Source: Fratercula arctica (Eukaryota; Chordata; Aves; Charadriiformes; Alcidae). From it: a DNA stretch of 64,000 nt. Below the pieces are notes generated by a model. The model was not told the origin of the DNA and did no database searches. It saw only the letters and a program-made list of their open reading frames with translations. Within the stretch, counting starts at the first letter, position 1; each line of letters starts with the position of its first letter. The position numbers were made by a program, and so were the translations under genes. The DNA lies in contig CANTUZ010000001.1 in NCBI GenBank assembly GCA_947846985.1, positions 113,167,757 through 113,231,756 on the forward strand, in the 5' to 3' direction. Positions 37,201 through 48,470 of this stretch are shown here, one piece after another.

Positions 37201-38503
37201 ATCTCTTCTTCTCTTTTTTCTTTTTTTTTTTTTTTGGTCTTTTTTTAATTGCCTCTGCTGTACCTTTTAATTGAAAGAAATGATGGCCTTTAGTTTCTAA
37301 TTTGTACTTAGGTATGTATTCTTTCCTCTGATGCAAAGCAATGGATTCTTTGTTCTGAATTCCAGTTCCTGAAAACTATAAACCAGATTTTGGATCCCAT
37401 TTTGCCTGTGCCACCTCAGTGTCATGAAGTGCTCACAGATCTCTGGGGTGGGGTCTTCCCAGAGCGAGAGACAAACTCCCAGTGGCGCTGATGTCCCTCT
37501 TCCCCTGCAGGTCCCTGCAGGAGGCACCCAGTTAAGAGCACAGCAGAGGAGAAGGTGCCTCACTCACGCACCACAGAGGTCTGTGGTTCTTCCACTGGGA
37601 TAAGTTCAGAGCACGTGGCTATTGCCACTTACAAGCCTGAATGTCTCCATGTTGTAATGACGAGAACACTGCAGTGTGATTAAAAGCTGCTTTTGCTTTC
37701 TCCTGTGCCTCCACTGAACGTGGCTATTTTGCTACAAAAGCAGACCAGGGCCTTTGCGATACCCTGGCTTATGGAAGCAATAAGCCAGTATAAAATGGCT
37801 TTTCCTTCCTTGGAATAGAAAATCACTAAGGAAAAATGATTTGAATAGTTTTAGAGGTACGTTCTCTAAAAACCTATACTTTCAGTAGTTCAGATATGCT
37901 TTTTATCTCATCAGCACTTCAGTGCAAAGACCATCAAGGTTTTAAATTGGCTCATTTTGTGTTTATGAAGACCTTCTATATTTAAAAAAAAATTGTTAAT
38001 TAGAAAGCTTACTGGTATATACTGATACTTCAAAAGCAGTAGAGAAAGATGTATATTTCAGATAGTCAGGACTCCTGGAGTGAGCTGGGTTTAATATTTT
38101 GACAGGGAGAAGTTCTGTTAACTTCATATAATTAGCACCAAATAGAGGTTTTTCTTCATTTATTAAAAAGCTTAACATTTTATTGCATTAAACATCAAGA
38201 TTGAATTTTGTCAATTTTTTTTTGTCTGAAGACATTGATTTTATATTTAGAGTCTTGAATGTGTAGTCATTGCCATACTCTGCTATTGTAAAGTTAATAT
38301 GCACCCATCATTTATCACAGAGCATCTTGTTTTCCACAGTCTCAGTTCACTTGCCACGCTTAGATCCTTTGCTGTTGGGAATTTATGATTATCCTTTTTA
38401 CTTCGCGGCTTATTGTATAATTTTAGGGACCTTATCATATATGTGAGATTAGTAATTAAAAGTAACTTTTTTTTTTTTAATGTTAGCTTGCAAAAATGGA
38501 AGT
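34266..38503. other. Intergenic DNA, no gene seen
   Basis: AT-rich sequence with no recognisable gene. It contains a T run at about 37220-37236. ORFs such as 34178-34525 (-) and 36332-36640 (+) carry no motif. Confidence 0.5.
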
Positions 38504-38647
38504 AGAATCATAGAATGGTTTCAGTTGAGAGGGAACTTTAAAAGTCATCTAGTCCAACTTCCCCTGCAATGAGCAGTTGAACACTACCAGGGATGGTGCA
38601 CCTACCTGTTCCAGTGGGCAACCTGTTCCAGTATTTCACCACCCTCA

Positions 38648-39268
38648 CTATAAAAAATTTCTTCCCTCTAGTCTAAATCTACCCTCTTTTAGTTTAAAAC
38701 CATTACGCCTTGTCCTGTCGCAACAGGCCCTGCTAAAAAGTTCGTCCCCATCTCTCCTGTAGGCCCCCTTTAGGTACTGGAAGGCTGCTGTAAGGTCTCC
38801 TCGGAGCCTTCTCTTCTCCAGGCTGAACAACCCCAACTCTCTCAGCCTGTCCTCATAGGAGAGGTGCTCCAGCCCTCGGATCATTTTTGTGGCCTTCCTC
38901 TGGTCCCATTCAAACAGGTCCATGTCCTTCTTATGTCAGAGGCCCCAGAGCTGGATGCACTACTCCAGGTGGGGTCTCACCAGAGCAGAGTAGAGGGGCA
39001 GAATCACCTCCCTTGATCTGCTGGTCACGCTGCTTTTGATGCAGCCCAGGATGCAGTTGGCTTTCTGGACTGCGAGTGCACATTGTTGTCTGATGTCCAG
39101 CTTTTCATCCACCAGTACACCCAAATCCTTCTTGGCAGGGCTGCTCTCAATCCCCTCGTCTCCCAGCCTGTACTGATACCAGGGGTTGTCCCGACCTAGA
39201 TCTGGGTAGATGACTTCCATAGCTCTTCCCTTGACTACTGATGTAATCACTCCATTGTAGAAGGCCAC
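38648..39268 (-). pseudogene. CR1 RT C-terminal remnant lacking the palm
   Basis: Two open pieces, 38960-39268 and 38648-38923. The first joins [20 protein letters not shown] directly to [16 protein letters not shown], skipping the palm with its catalytic Asp residues, then continues with [11 protein letters not shown]. The second carries [28 protein letters not shown] and FQYLKG. A stop between them (38924-38959) breaks the frame. Confidence 0.82.
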
Positions 39269-39356
39269 TAGGTTTGTCAGGCAGGACTTGCCCTTGATTA
39301 AGCCATGCTGGATGTCTCAAATTACCTCCCTATCCTCTATGTGCCTTAGCATAGCT

Positions 39357-39734
39357 TCAAGGGAGGTCTGTTCCATGATCTTCCCAGGCAGAGGCGTGAG
39401 GCTGACAGGTTGGTAGTTCCCAGGCTAGGAAGTTTCCTAGTGATGTCCCTAACCTTTCTGACCTTGGCAGCACCTCTGGTGAAAATGTACTGTCATCCAC
39501 ATCGTCATCCATTAACTGGCCTTCCACAACCAGAGCCTCATACTTGTTGTACAGAGGCACCTGGGAAAGTGGGGTGGGCAAGGAGGGGGTTCGCCTGCTG
39601 CCCTGAGCGTGGTCTCGCCTCCATTCACTCCTCTTCTTCAAGTTACTGCCTTCAGCCTGGCAGGGGGAGGATACAGGATCCCTTTGATCTTGATTTATTT
39701 TTTTTTTTTTTCTGTCTCGGGGAGGGCAGAGCAT
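39357..39734 (-). pseudogene. CR1 ORF1 middle fragment running into RT sequence
   Basis: After a frameshift at the T-rich tract, the ORF1 middle continues with VPLYNKYEALVVEGQ and an acidic MDDDVDDSTFSPEVL segment. At about 39425-39470 it passes into CR1 RT sequence in a different frame ([14 protein letters not shown] read in another frame, so the last residues here are nonsense). The junction defines the first internal deletion. Confidence 0.65.
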
Positions 39735-40149
39735 GGTTCCACCAGTCTCTCTCTTTCTCAGACTCCCTGATGCTCCTCAGCCTTTCTGCTTCCTCTCGTA
39801 GGTCTGCCATCAGGTTGAGCAGATCCTCCACCTGGTCACACCTCACACAGCTGTTCTCACCACTGCCGTCCGTTACCAGTGAAAAGCTCTGGCACTCCCT
39901 GCAGCCTGAGACCTGGATGGCGGCATGCATTTGGGGGAGCGCTGTCTGGGTTGCTACGTGCATTTTGTCGAGGGCAGAGGACACGGCTTTCTGCTGGGTG
40001 GATAACGTAGCTGTGCTCCTTCTGAGAGGGTGATGACCACCAGCTGAATTCACCCCTTGAGCTGGTATGGTGACTATGCCCTTCCTGCGTGCCCTGTAGC
40101 GCAAACTGCCGCACCATGCTGTGTTTGCAGCGCTTCTGGTCACTAGCAC
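39652..40149 (-). pseudogene. CR1 ORF1 N-terminal fragment (zinc-finger and coiled-coil part)
   Basis: A 165-codon open frame. Its N-terminal part is basic (SLRYRARRKG); a four-Cys pattern sits in GCRECQSF and NSCVRCDQ; a Leu/Glu-rich helix (DLLNLMADLREEAERLRSIR) follows, then EKERDWWNHALPS and a Lys run translated from a T-rich tract at about 39698-39711. The order fits ORF1 proteins of CR1-like LINEs, which bind RNA. The start codon is not certain: the first ATG in a good place on the minus strand may lie in another frame near 40117. Confidence 0.68.
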
Positions 40150-43100
40150 TCCCTGGGCTGCTTTTTATAGGTGTGGGGGGGTGGTAAATTAAAGCAGATT
40201 GACAATTCTGTCAAGATAGTTTTCTGAAAGCGAACACCACAAGCTGACCTTGATCTGTTGCCCAAATGCCATGTAACCAGTCCTATGCCAGTCCATTGGA
40301 GTGGAAAACATGCAGCTGGAATATGTGCTCAGCTGATTCCTAGTTCATGGGTAGTGTAACCTCAGCTGCCATAAAGTGGTCCCATAGCTCCTACAAATTA
40401 ACCAGTTGGGATGGGAATTGCTTGGCTCTTTGAATGATTCAAGATAAAGCATAGTAGAGAGGCAACTTTAAGCCCCAAGCAATTTAGAATCTAGTTTTAG
40501 AAGAATATGATACACAGGATAAGAGTAAAATTGTAAGATAGGGTGTGATACTGACAGCATTTAGAGCACTACTGTCAATCTTAGCGAAATGTAGGTTATA
40601 TGGAGGGATTTGAAGGAAGAGAATGAGAGTGCTTTGCTGACAAGAGAGAAGGATTTTTTAAAGTATGAGAACTTTGCTTTGAAGAGGATAGGAAGTTTAG
40701 AGAAGGAACAGACAGAAAAAAGGAAGGTGTATGAATGGTGGTATTAGGCTGATGCTAATATATGTAGTGTTTAAGAAATAACGAGCCTAATGACATATGT
40801 GGAAAATTCTTCTGAAGATTATTGCAGGGAAACCTAGCAATGTATTTCTCATGGTTAGCAGTTTCTCTGCCCCAGAGTTTGCTTTAATTGGTTACAGAAT
40901 TAGCTATTGCCCTGAATGTATTTGGAGTTTCAATAATATTTGTTCATTATTTTCTCTGTTTAAAAATGAAAGGAATAAGGAAAAAAGTAAAAGCATTTTG
41001 GAAATAATTTTAGATTTGTATTTTCAAACTAGCTAAATGCAGGACTGCATAAAAGTGGTACGTTCTTACTCATCCACTTCATTGAATTACCATATTTTCT
41101 TGTTTTACTGATTAAACTTAAATTCTCTCAGGGTGGGCCTGTCAATTAAGTAAAAAGAGAGAGAGAAACCGATATTTTTATCATATCCTTCTATCGGAAC
41201 ACTGAGCAGTTCTTTATTTGCTTCTTTATTTAAAAAGTCTCCTCCTCAGTTGCACTTACTTGTGTTTGCAATGATCCTCAGCTGTGTTACCTGCAACGAT
41301 GAAGAAAATAGAAGAAGCACGAGCGAGCTAGAGATATTTCTAACCTGGCTAAGTTGGATGGGGAGTCCTCATGAGATAAGGGTGGAGTTCTGGAAAGTCA
41401 GCTTTACAAGCAGCAGTCAGTCCTAGGTGGCTGCATAGACACTTCATCTCATTATATCTTTGTAGTACATTATGCCCAGCCCTCTCTTCATTTGTTCAGG
41501 GAGAAACTTATTCTTGCTTCTGCCTTAGCTCCTCCAGCCCAAGTTTTATACTTCTGGGTATTGATTCATGCTATAAAACCCTAATGAAATGTTTTCAGTT
41601 GGTAGGCATCTCTGGAAGCCAAGAGTGTGTTAAAAGGAAGCAACAGACACATGTAAACTGCGAGAGTTTGGGACTCAGCGTCCTGTTGAGAATTTGTCTG
41701 TGCATCAGAGCTCTCTCTGTAAACCTGCTTGGCTGTTTCTGATAGACTGGTGTAATGAAAAGTGAGGCCAAAGCTTCACTGCTCAAGTTAAATGTGTGCT
41801 GCTGTTCTGCGCTCTTAAGACAATCATTATATCTTAATGGCATATAACAGCCAGAACTATTTTCAGTTGTTCAGCTGTTCTTGTTCAGGGTTAGAGGACT
41901 GCAGAGCAAGCCCAGGCAGTGGTAAACCTCTAAGGAATACAAATAACTTAATCAAGGCTGTTTCCTGCCTGCTGAGTGTAATGGCTAGTACGGAACAAAA
42001 GGCTGGCACGAAAGCCCTGGATTCCTCCCAGACAGTCACTCCTTTAGGGGAAACTGGAATGCAAACATGGGACACCGAAAGCATTCTGTTAATTTTGCGG
42101 GGATACAAAAGTTCATCTCCAAAACTAACTATCGAGCCAAAAAGTGGGTGCTTAGCTTGTTTTGAAGACACAGATTTCTTAGAGTTGAAAGCAATGGACA
42201 CTTTGCATCTTTCCTGCAGTGATTTTTGTTAACGTGTCTTACTGATCACTCTCATCTAATAGTTACCTGCTACTACGTGCTTCAATCTACCTGTGCACAG
42301 GCATGTGAATACTAAGTTTTTACTCAGTCTTCAACTGTTGTTTCTTGTTAATTTCTCCTTGTGATTCGATATGGAAAAGATCAATGTACTTTTATTCATT
42401 TCTGTATTTCAAAAGATTCTCTATTCGTTGAGCCTAGATATTTTAGATATGGGTGAAACTTCTCTATGCAGGAATAAGCTTGAAGAGCAGTAGAAAGTTT
42501 TTAAGCAGGCATGATCTCTTGCCTCCTAGATCAAGAAAGAGAGAACAGTGCAGTAAAGAAAAAGAAATAAAGGTTACATGTAAAACTTCCTAGTTTTTCT
42601 GGCCTTGGAAAGAGAACAGGTCAATTAATATAAATCAATATTTTTGTAATGCATCCATGGCAACCTAACTATTTGAACAAACACTTTGGAAACTTCTTAT
42701 AGAAATTTTAAAAAATTTTTTTTAATAGCTAATATTTTAGTACTTTTAAGTGACAAGTGGGCTGAGGTTCTTTCCTAGTCCTAAAAGGCTGCTTAGATAC
42801 TTTTTCTCGGTTTTGCCCCTGAATGTGAGGGATAGTGGATTCAGACCTTGAAATGAGAGAAACTTTGACTTTAAGAATTAATTTTTGTTCCAATTTATCA
42901 GTTACTTCTTTGCATCGAGGTGTATAATGCTTTCCTGTATCTGGAGTTTCTAATCTGTAAATTTTCCCCTTTCCTTTCTCTTCTTTTCCCTCAAATTTAT
43001 TTCATTCTTTTAAGTTCTCCTCTTGTCAATGCTGACTGAGCTTACAGTTCCCTCCTAATAAGTTAGCCTAGCTACCTAATTAACCTTCAGTTTTTCTGCA

Positions 43101-46100
43101 AGGGACGCTATGTCCCAGCAATTACTTGAATTTCCAATTTCTTTTTCTTCACAAGGAAACTGAGGGCTAAATCAAATAAATAGCTGATATACCTGAAAAT
43201 TAAGCATATTCTCCTCTCCTCAGCTCTGAATTTATAGACTAGAGCCCTGTGGTGGGTGCCTGGATAGGAGAATGAGCAGGTTGCCTTTTTCCAAGTCAGA
43301 TGCACAGAGCCAGTTGTGCATCTTGGAGGCACTTAAAATCGGGATGTCAGACACGTGGCTGCCTTTTACTAGCAAATGGAAACATCAGAAGACATGATCA
43401 ACCCTTCTGTGCCACATGCACGTCCAAGGGAGCAAGGGTAGTGATTTGTATGCAGACCAAGTGCCATTTCCTAAAACCTCTAGTTTACAACTCTTGACAA
43501 AGACCACTCTTACTTTAACATGCATCTACCAGAAGAGGTGTGGAGGAGGTGGATAGTATTACTCCCTGTTATCTGGTAACTTAGCTTGTGTTGTCATCCT
43601 CTGTCTGAGGGAATGAAAACTGATGTCTACCCTTTACCTGAATGCTGAAATGAAGAGTTACAACTCTTCTTTTTGAATTCCTTTTCAGAAATCCCCAAAA
43701 TCCATTGGAACGGGGGTGGGGGGGGCGGGAGAGAGAGAAAAAAAGGAAAAAAAACCCCTGTCAGTCTGTGGGAAAGTCTTTCCTGGAATTGGAAAGATCT
43801 AGGTTCCTGGTGAGGGGCTTTTTGCCATTTGATATATATCATACGAAGTGCAACACTCTTTTGAGGAAACACTGAAACACACAAATTACCTGTTGTCTTC
43901 CTTTTCCTCCACTACAGAGTACAGATGGGCTTACCCATGCATGCGCGGGCATGTAAATTCATCCCTTAAGAGCATTATAGGACAGAGTACTCTTTATTTG
44001 TCATGTCTTCCCCCTTGATTCCAAGTATTGTATTCCAACTGGTGTCTCAGGTTCAGCCAACTCCAAGCCAGGACCCCAATGATTAGAACGCTTTTTAGGG
44101 AAACAGCAGGATTGTTTTGTTTTGCCTATTGAAAGGAAGGTGCAGAAGCATTTCTTTTGTGAGTGTTTTAGCCACTAGTCTAGTTTATCTCTCCCTCTCC
44201 TTCCTTCCCCCCTTGTTTTAGTAAAGAAAATGACCACTACATTTTTTTTTTATCTTTCTGAAAAGAAAGCATAGACAAAATTCAGTATTGCCCTTTTCAA
44301 AAGACGAAGATATCTGTTGTCTCAGGTTTTCACATTCCAGCCCTTCTCTTTCCCCCTCTTAACTGCCACTGACCTCCTGGCATTCTTTTTCCCGTCGCAT
44401 GTGTGTTCTTGCATGAAGAATCTTCATTCCAGGCTGGTGTTTGCTAGTTAGCTAGGATGCTTTCTTGGGACTGCATCACTCCCTCACCTTTTTCACAACC
44501 CATCCTGATGCTTCTCTCCAGCCTGCCCACCACCTCCGGTGCTTATTTAGCAGGGGGAGCTGGGTAATCTGCCTTTGCCCTGGGTGGTGGCAAGATGGAT
44601 CTGCAAAACCACAGCAGAGAATGGAGAGAGAGTTTTCTATCTGCAGAGGGAAATGGGGCAGAGGCAGTCTGGGCATATGGGACTGTGGCTGCTTGCTTTG
44701 GAGCAGAGGTCCTTGCTCAGATGCTTGGCCAGGGGCACCCTCCAAAGGAGATGTTGCTTTGTCCATATTTTAATTCATGTGCGAAATTAGAGCTTGGGCA
44801 GTTTAAAAAGTATGATCTTTAATATAGAGGTCTGAAAGTTTAGGTGATCTCTGAGGGATGAATTTCAGGGCTGCAATTTGAGATCTTCAAGGACTGTGTT
44901 TTATTTTCATTTGGCTCATAAGAGGTTTCTCTCTTCCAGTAATTACTTTATGTATGTATTTATATTTCATGCTTTGAATGATATATCTGGCCTCACAAAC
45001 TATTTTTTCTGCCTATAAAGATTGTTCCTCTACATAACCCAACTTTTCAGCTCTTGAGGCTTCATACGTTCATGAAATTTTGAGGATAGCGTTTTAAGTG
45101 CTGATTGTAAAAACCAACCTATAGTAAAACAGCTGTGAAGTCTTAGAAAAAGTATTCCCCTTTTAACTTCTTTTTGAAGTTTAGCTAGTTTTATTTTATA
45201 GGACTGAAATGAAGAGCAGGGATTTATTGGGTAAACGTGCTGTTAAGCTCCTGCAGCTTAAGAGTATATCTGATGTTTACTGTGTTGACCAATTTGTTAT
45301 GGCAGCTCTAATTCCCGGGTTGTAAGGTATTTTGGCTTTACCCTTTGGAGAAAAAGCTAGGGCATAAAGTCTTACTTCTTGTGTATGGTCAGTAAATATC
45401 AATTAAAATTATTCTTGAAGATTTTTGATGTTTTTTTTGGACACCCTTGACAACAAGATTGACATGAAAGACTATAATAGCTCCTGAGCAGCTGTTAAAT
45501 TCCATTGTATCAATGATCTGTTAACTAAACAGAAGTTGACTGATAGACTGTAGCTTGCTTTGAAGAAGCCATCATGGGCCATTGGGTCAAAAATGGTCTT
45601 TTAAGAAGGGGCCTAAGTATAAATTCACAACACCTTGAAAGGAAAATTAAATAGCCTCAGGGCTATTTGGATTCTATTTCAAAACCTCAAGTGCTTTTCA
45701 AAGTGTAAACCCTTAGAGACGGAGTTCAGGCTTAATATGTGTTTGTAAAGCACTGAGCATATCTACAGGTGAGTAATCACTATCCACCCTTATGGTATGT
45801 GAGTGTATGTGCTACATCTACAGCTCTGAATAGGAGGGATTAGTCCCTCACCCTAAGGCTGTATGGTACCCATCAGTTCACATCCAGACGGCATGAGCAG
45901 ATTGGCCAAATCTGCACTTCAGTAGACCTTAAACCTGGGATGCCCCTGGATCCCGAAGACTGCTTTATTATGAAATAGTTTGTGTGGTTCTCTCGGTTTG
46001 AAACTTCTCATATCCCATTAAAGATTTTGTTGCAGCCAAGCAGAGTAGTCTTCCTTTGTTGTGAACCTTCCATGTTAGTAATAAATAACTGTATAAAGAA

Positions 46101-46372
46101 AAGAATCCAGATCCTGTGAAGTCTCATCTATATCACCTTTGGAGCTATATCTCGAGGTGGAGTTGGACACTATGATGGAGAGGAATAGTTGAAATAGTCA
46201 AAAAAGCTGGGAAACAGCCAGTCTGGATGATCAGGGTCCAGTGCCTAAACTTGTTTCCTGGTCTTTTTTTAGTGATTGATGGAGCCACAGCTCCATGTGT
46301 CTCTGTGCCACCTCTCCTGCCTGTACAGTAGCAGCAATAAACTCTTCAGAAGTCTGCATTGCCACTGATTTT

Positions 46373-46396
46373 TTTGTTTGTTTGTTTGTTTGTTTG
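46373..46396 (+). repeat. (TTTG)6 microsatellite
   Basis: Six perfect TTTG units preceded by extra T. A likely polymorphic locus. Confidence 0.95.
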
Positions 46397-48416
46397 TTTC
46401 TCAAAATTAGTGAGTGTCTGCTGTCATATTCTCCCCACACCTGGCCTATTGCATTTTGAGCCAGCTAATAAAATCCCTATTCAGGGCTCTCTTGGGAAGG
46501 TGTAGGAAGGAAACAGCTGGCTGTGACAGATAGTGCTTTGTGTGCTTCTGGAAGGTGCTAAGCATTACAGAGGTACAAGGCTCCTATGGGGAAAAAAAAA
46601 TAAAAAAAATCACAAATCAGATGCAAAATTTACCTTAAATGCAGATGGCAAAAAGCATTTTTGCTTTTGGGTGTTGCAATAGCCTTTTATATTATATATA
46701 AAATGCACTAGTGGTGGGCCTGTTGAAAAACTGGCAGCAGGGCTCTGTGGCAGTCAGTGTCCTAATACCAGGAACATCATGCCAGCGCAGCAGTAGCAGA
46801 CCTAAAGGTGTAGTATAGTGTATTTATGCATCGGATTGCTCCCTACCCTGACAAAAGTTGGGAATTCTTCTTTCTGCCTCGTTACCTGCCATTTTTGTCT
46901 ATTCTGGGATCTGCCGAACGGACGAGTGTGTGTGAGGGCATTGAAAAGGTTCCTACTGACCTGCTGCAGGTGCAACTTAAATTACTTCAGTTGTTTTTTA
47001 ATCAGATGCTTGATTTGGGCTTTGTTTCTCTCTGCTACTTGTGGCTTGTACTGACTATAGAGAATGCACTTTCCATGCTTAACTGTCCCGCTGAAAAGGA
47101 ATTTCTTGTTCAAGGCTGGAAGAAGAATTGTCCAAAATATCATAGTTAGTTATTCCCAAGTAAATTGCTGTGCTTTAGTAGAAAAAAGTCAGTAAGATTA
47201 ATAGTCTTAATTACCAGCTCTAATTAATAACCACAGGGACGTTTTTCCTAGCTACTTGCACAAATTGTATTTTCAAAGTACAGAAGAGCTCCCCGTAATG
47301 CTAATTGGTTACAAGTTTATGCATTTAGAGTTGCTCATCCTTGGACCTATAATGAGGTTGCATCTGTGTGTCGATGAAAAGTGGAGCAAGCACTTCCTTT
47401 TTTTAGTAGATCCACATAAAGCTGATGAATGGTGAGTGATTTGCTTATGAAAAATATCCTGGAGTATGACAACTGCCAAGCAAAACTTTCTCTTCTCAAG
47501 TCCTATGCAGAAATCTGAGGAGCAATGAATACATGTTTTTGTTTATGACAATGTATTAAAAAAGGAAGCTGCTGAATACAGAGAATGATTTTCTTCTGAA
47601 GATATACAGAGAAAGCTGACAAAAGCCAAATGGATTTTTCTGTTATAAGGAGATGAGGAGAAAGCTAACAGCTACAGCATAGATGGTTTGCCCTATGCTT
47701 ATTAAAATTTATAGAGAAGAAACTAATTGTTCACTTGTGGAAACTCAGTCAATGGGCCAAAGATATTTGCATGATTGTGAATACTCTTGAGCATGTGGTG
47801 TTAGTATACGTCGCTTGGTTAGTCTAAGTATCTTGCCGAGCTGATGGTTTGCCAAAAGAAGGGATGCAACTGTTTTTGCTCTTGGTTATGCAGAGATATT
47901 CTATGAGCACCTCACAGAAAAGCCATTTTATTAGCAGGTATGACTTGCTGCTAGGCTGAGTTAGAGCAGTGTGAAAGCACAATAATTTTAAAAAGTTCCA
48001 AGCTGAATTACAGCAAACCAGCTGATTTATATTGGATTTATGCAGCTTTTTTTAACTGATACTGTTAAGAGAGTTTGATGGGGGGTGAGGGGGATAGAAA
48101 AAGATTTCCCAGAAATGGTTAGAACTTTCTGTTGCTGTGGGTTTGACACTAAAATCCTGCATGAATCTCTGGTATTAAAAGCATTGCAGTCTATAGCAAA
48201 GATGTGTCAGGTGAGAAACAAGGATTGCTAAAGATGAAAGGGCATGATAGGAAGTTGAGTCCTGCCTGCGGTGCCCCTCGCTGCCTTCATCCCTTGGAGC
48301 AGACTATATTTGACTTCCCTGGTCCATGGTAGATATGTGACTTCAGGGAAGGCATTAAGCGATTTAAGAGTTGAGGCTTATCCCTTTCTGGGGTAACATT
48401 TACTTCTTAATTCTAA

Positions 48417-48470
48417 GAATTCTTTTATCTTTTGGTTGGTTTTCTCTGGAATTCTTTTATCTTTTGGTTG
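48417..48470 (+). repeat. 32-bp-period tandem duplication
   Basis: GAATTCTTTTATCTTTTGGT plus TG occurs perfectly at 48417-48438 and 48449-48470, separated by GTTTTCTCTG. The lack of mismatches suggests a fairly recent duplication. Confidence 0.92.

Larger units (their letters stand above)
38504..40175 (-). mobile_element. Internally deleted CR1 LINE: ORF1 fragment joined to RT C-terminus
   Basis: Read on the minus strand, the copy starts near 40175 with a TATA-like CTATAAAAAGC. It encodes an ORF1-type protein (about 40149 to 39430), then switches to reverse transcriptase sequence at [14 protein letters not shown] near 39425, and ends at 38504 with the CR1 3' tail (AATCATAGAATGG on the + strand). 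The ORF1 part has a Cys motif (GCREC…SCVRC) followed by a charged, coiled-coil-like stretch (EDLLNLMADLREEAERLRSI), as in CR1 ORF1 proteins. The ORF1 esterase, the whole endonuclease and the RT N-terminus are missing at the first junction. A second deletion near 39198 removes the RT palm including the FADD catalytic motif. Stops near 38924-38959 and 39268 add further damage. It is non-autonomous and dead. Confidence 0.82.

Noticed and set aside
39410..40033. 207-codon ORF on the + strand
   Set aside because: It is the antisense of the CR1 ORF1/RT remnant; all recognisable protein motifs are on the minus strand.
41837..42232. 131-codon ORF on the + strand
   Set aside because: No motif, and a 112-codon ORF overlaps on the other strand; fits chance in low-stop sequence.
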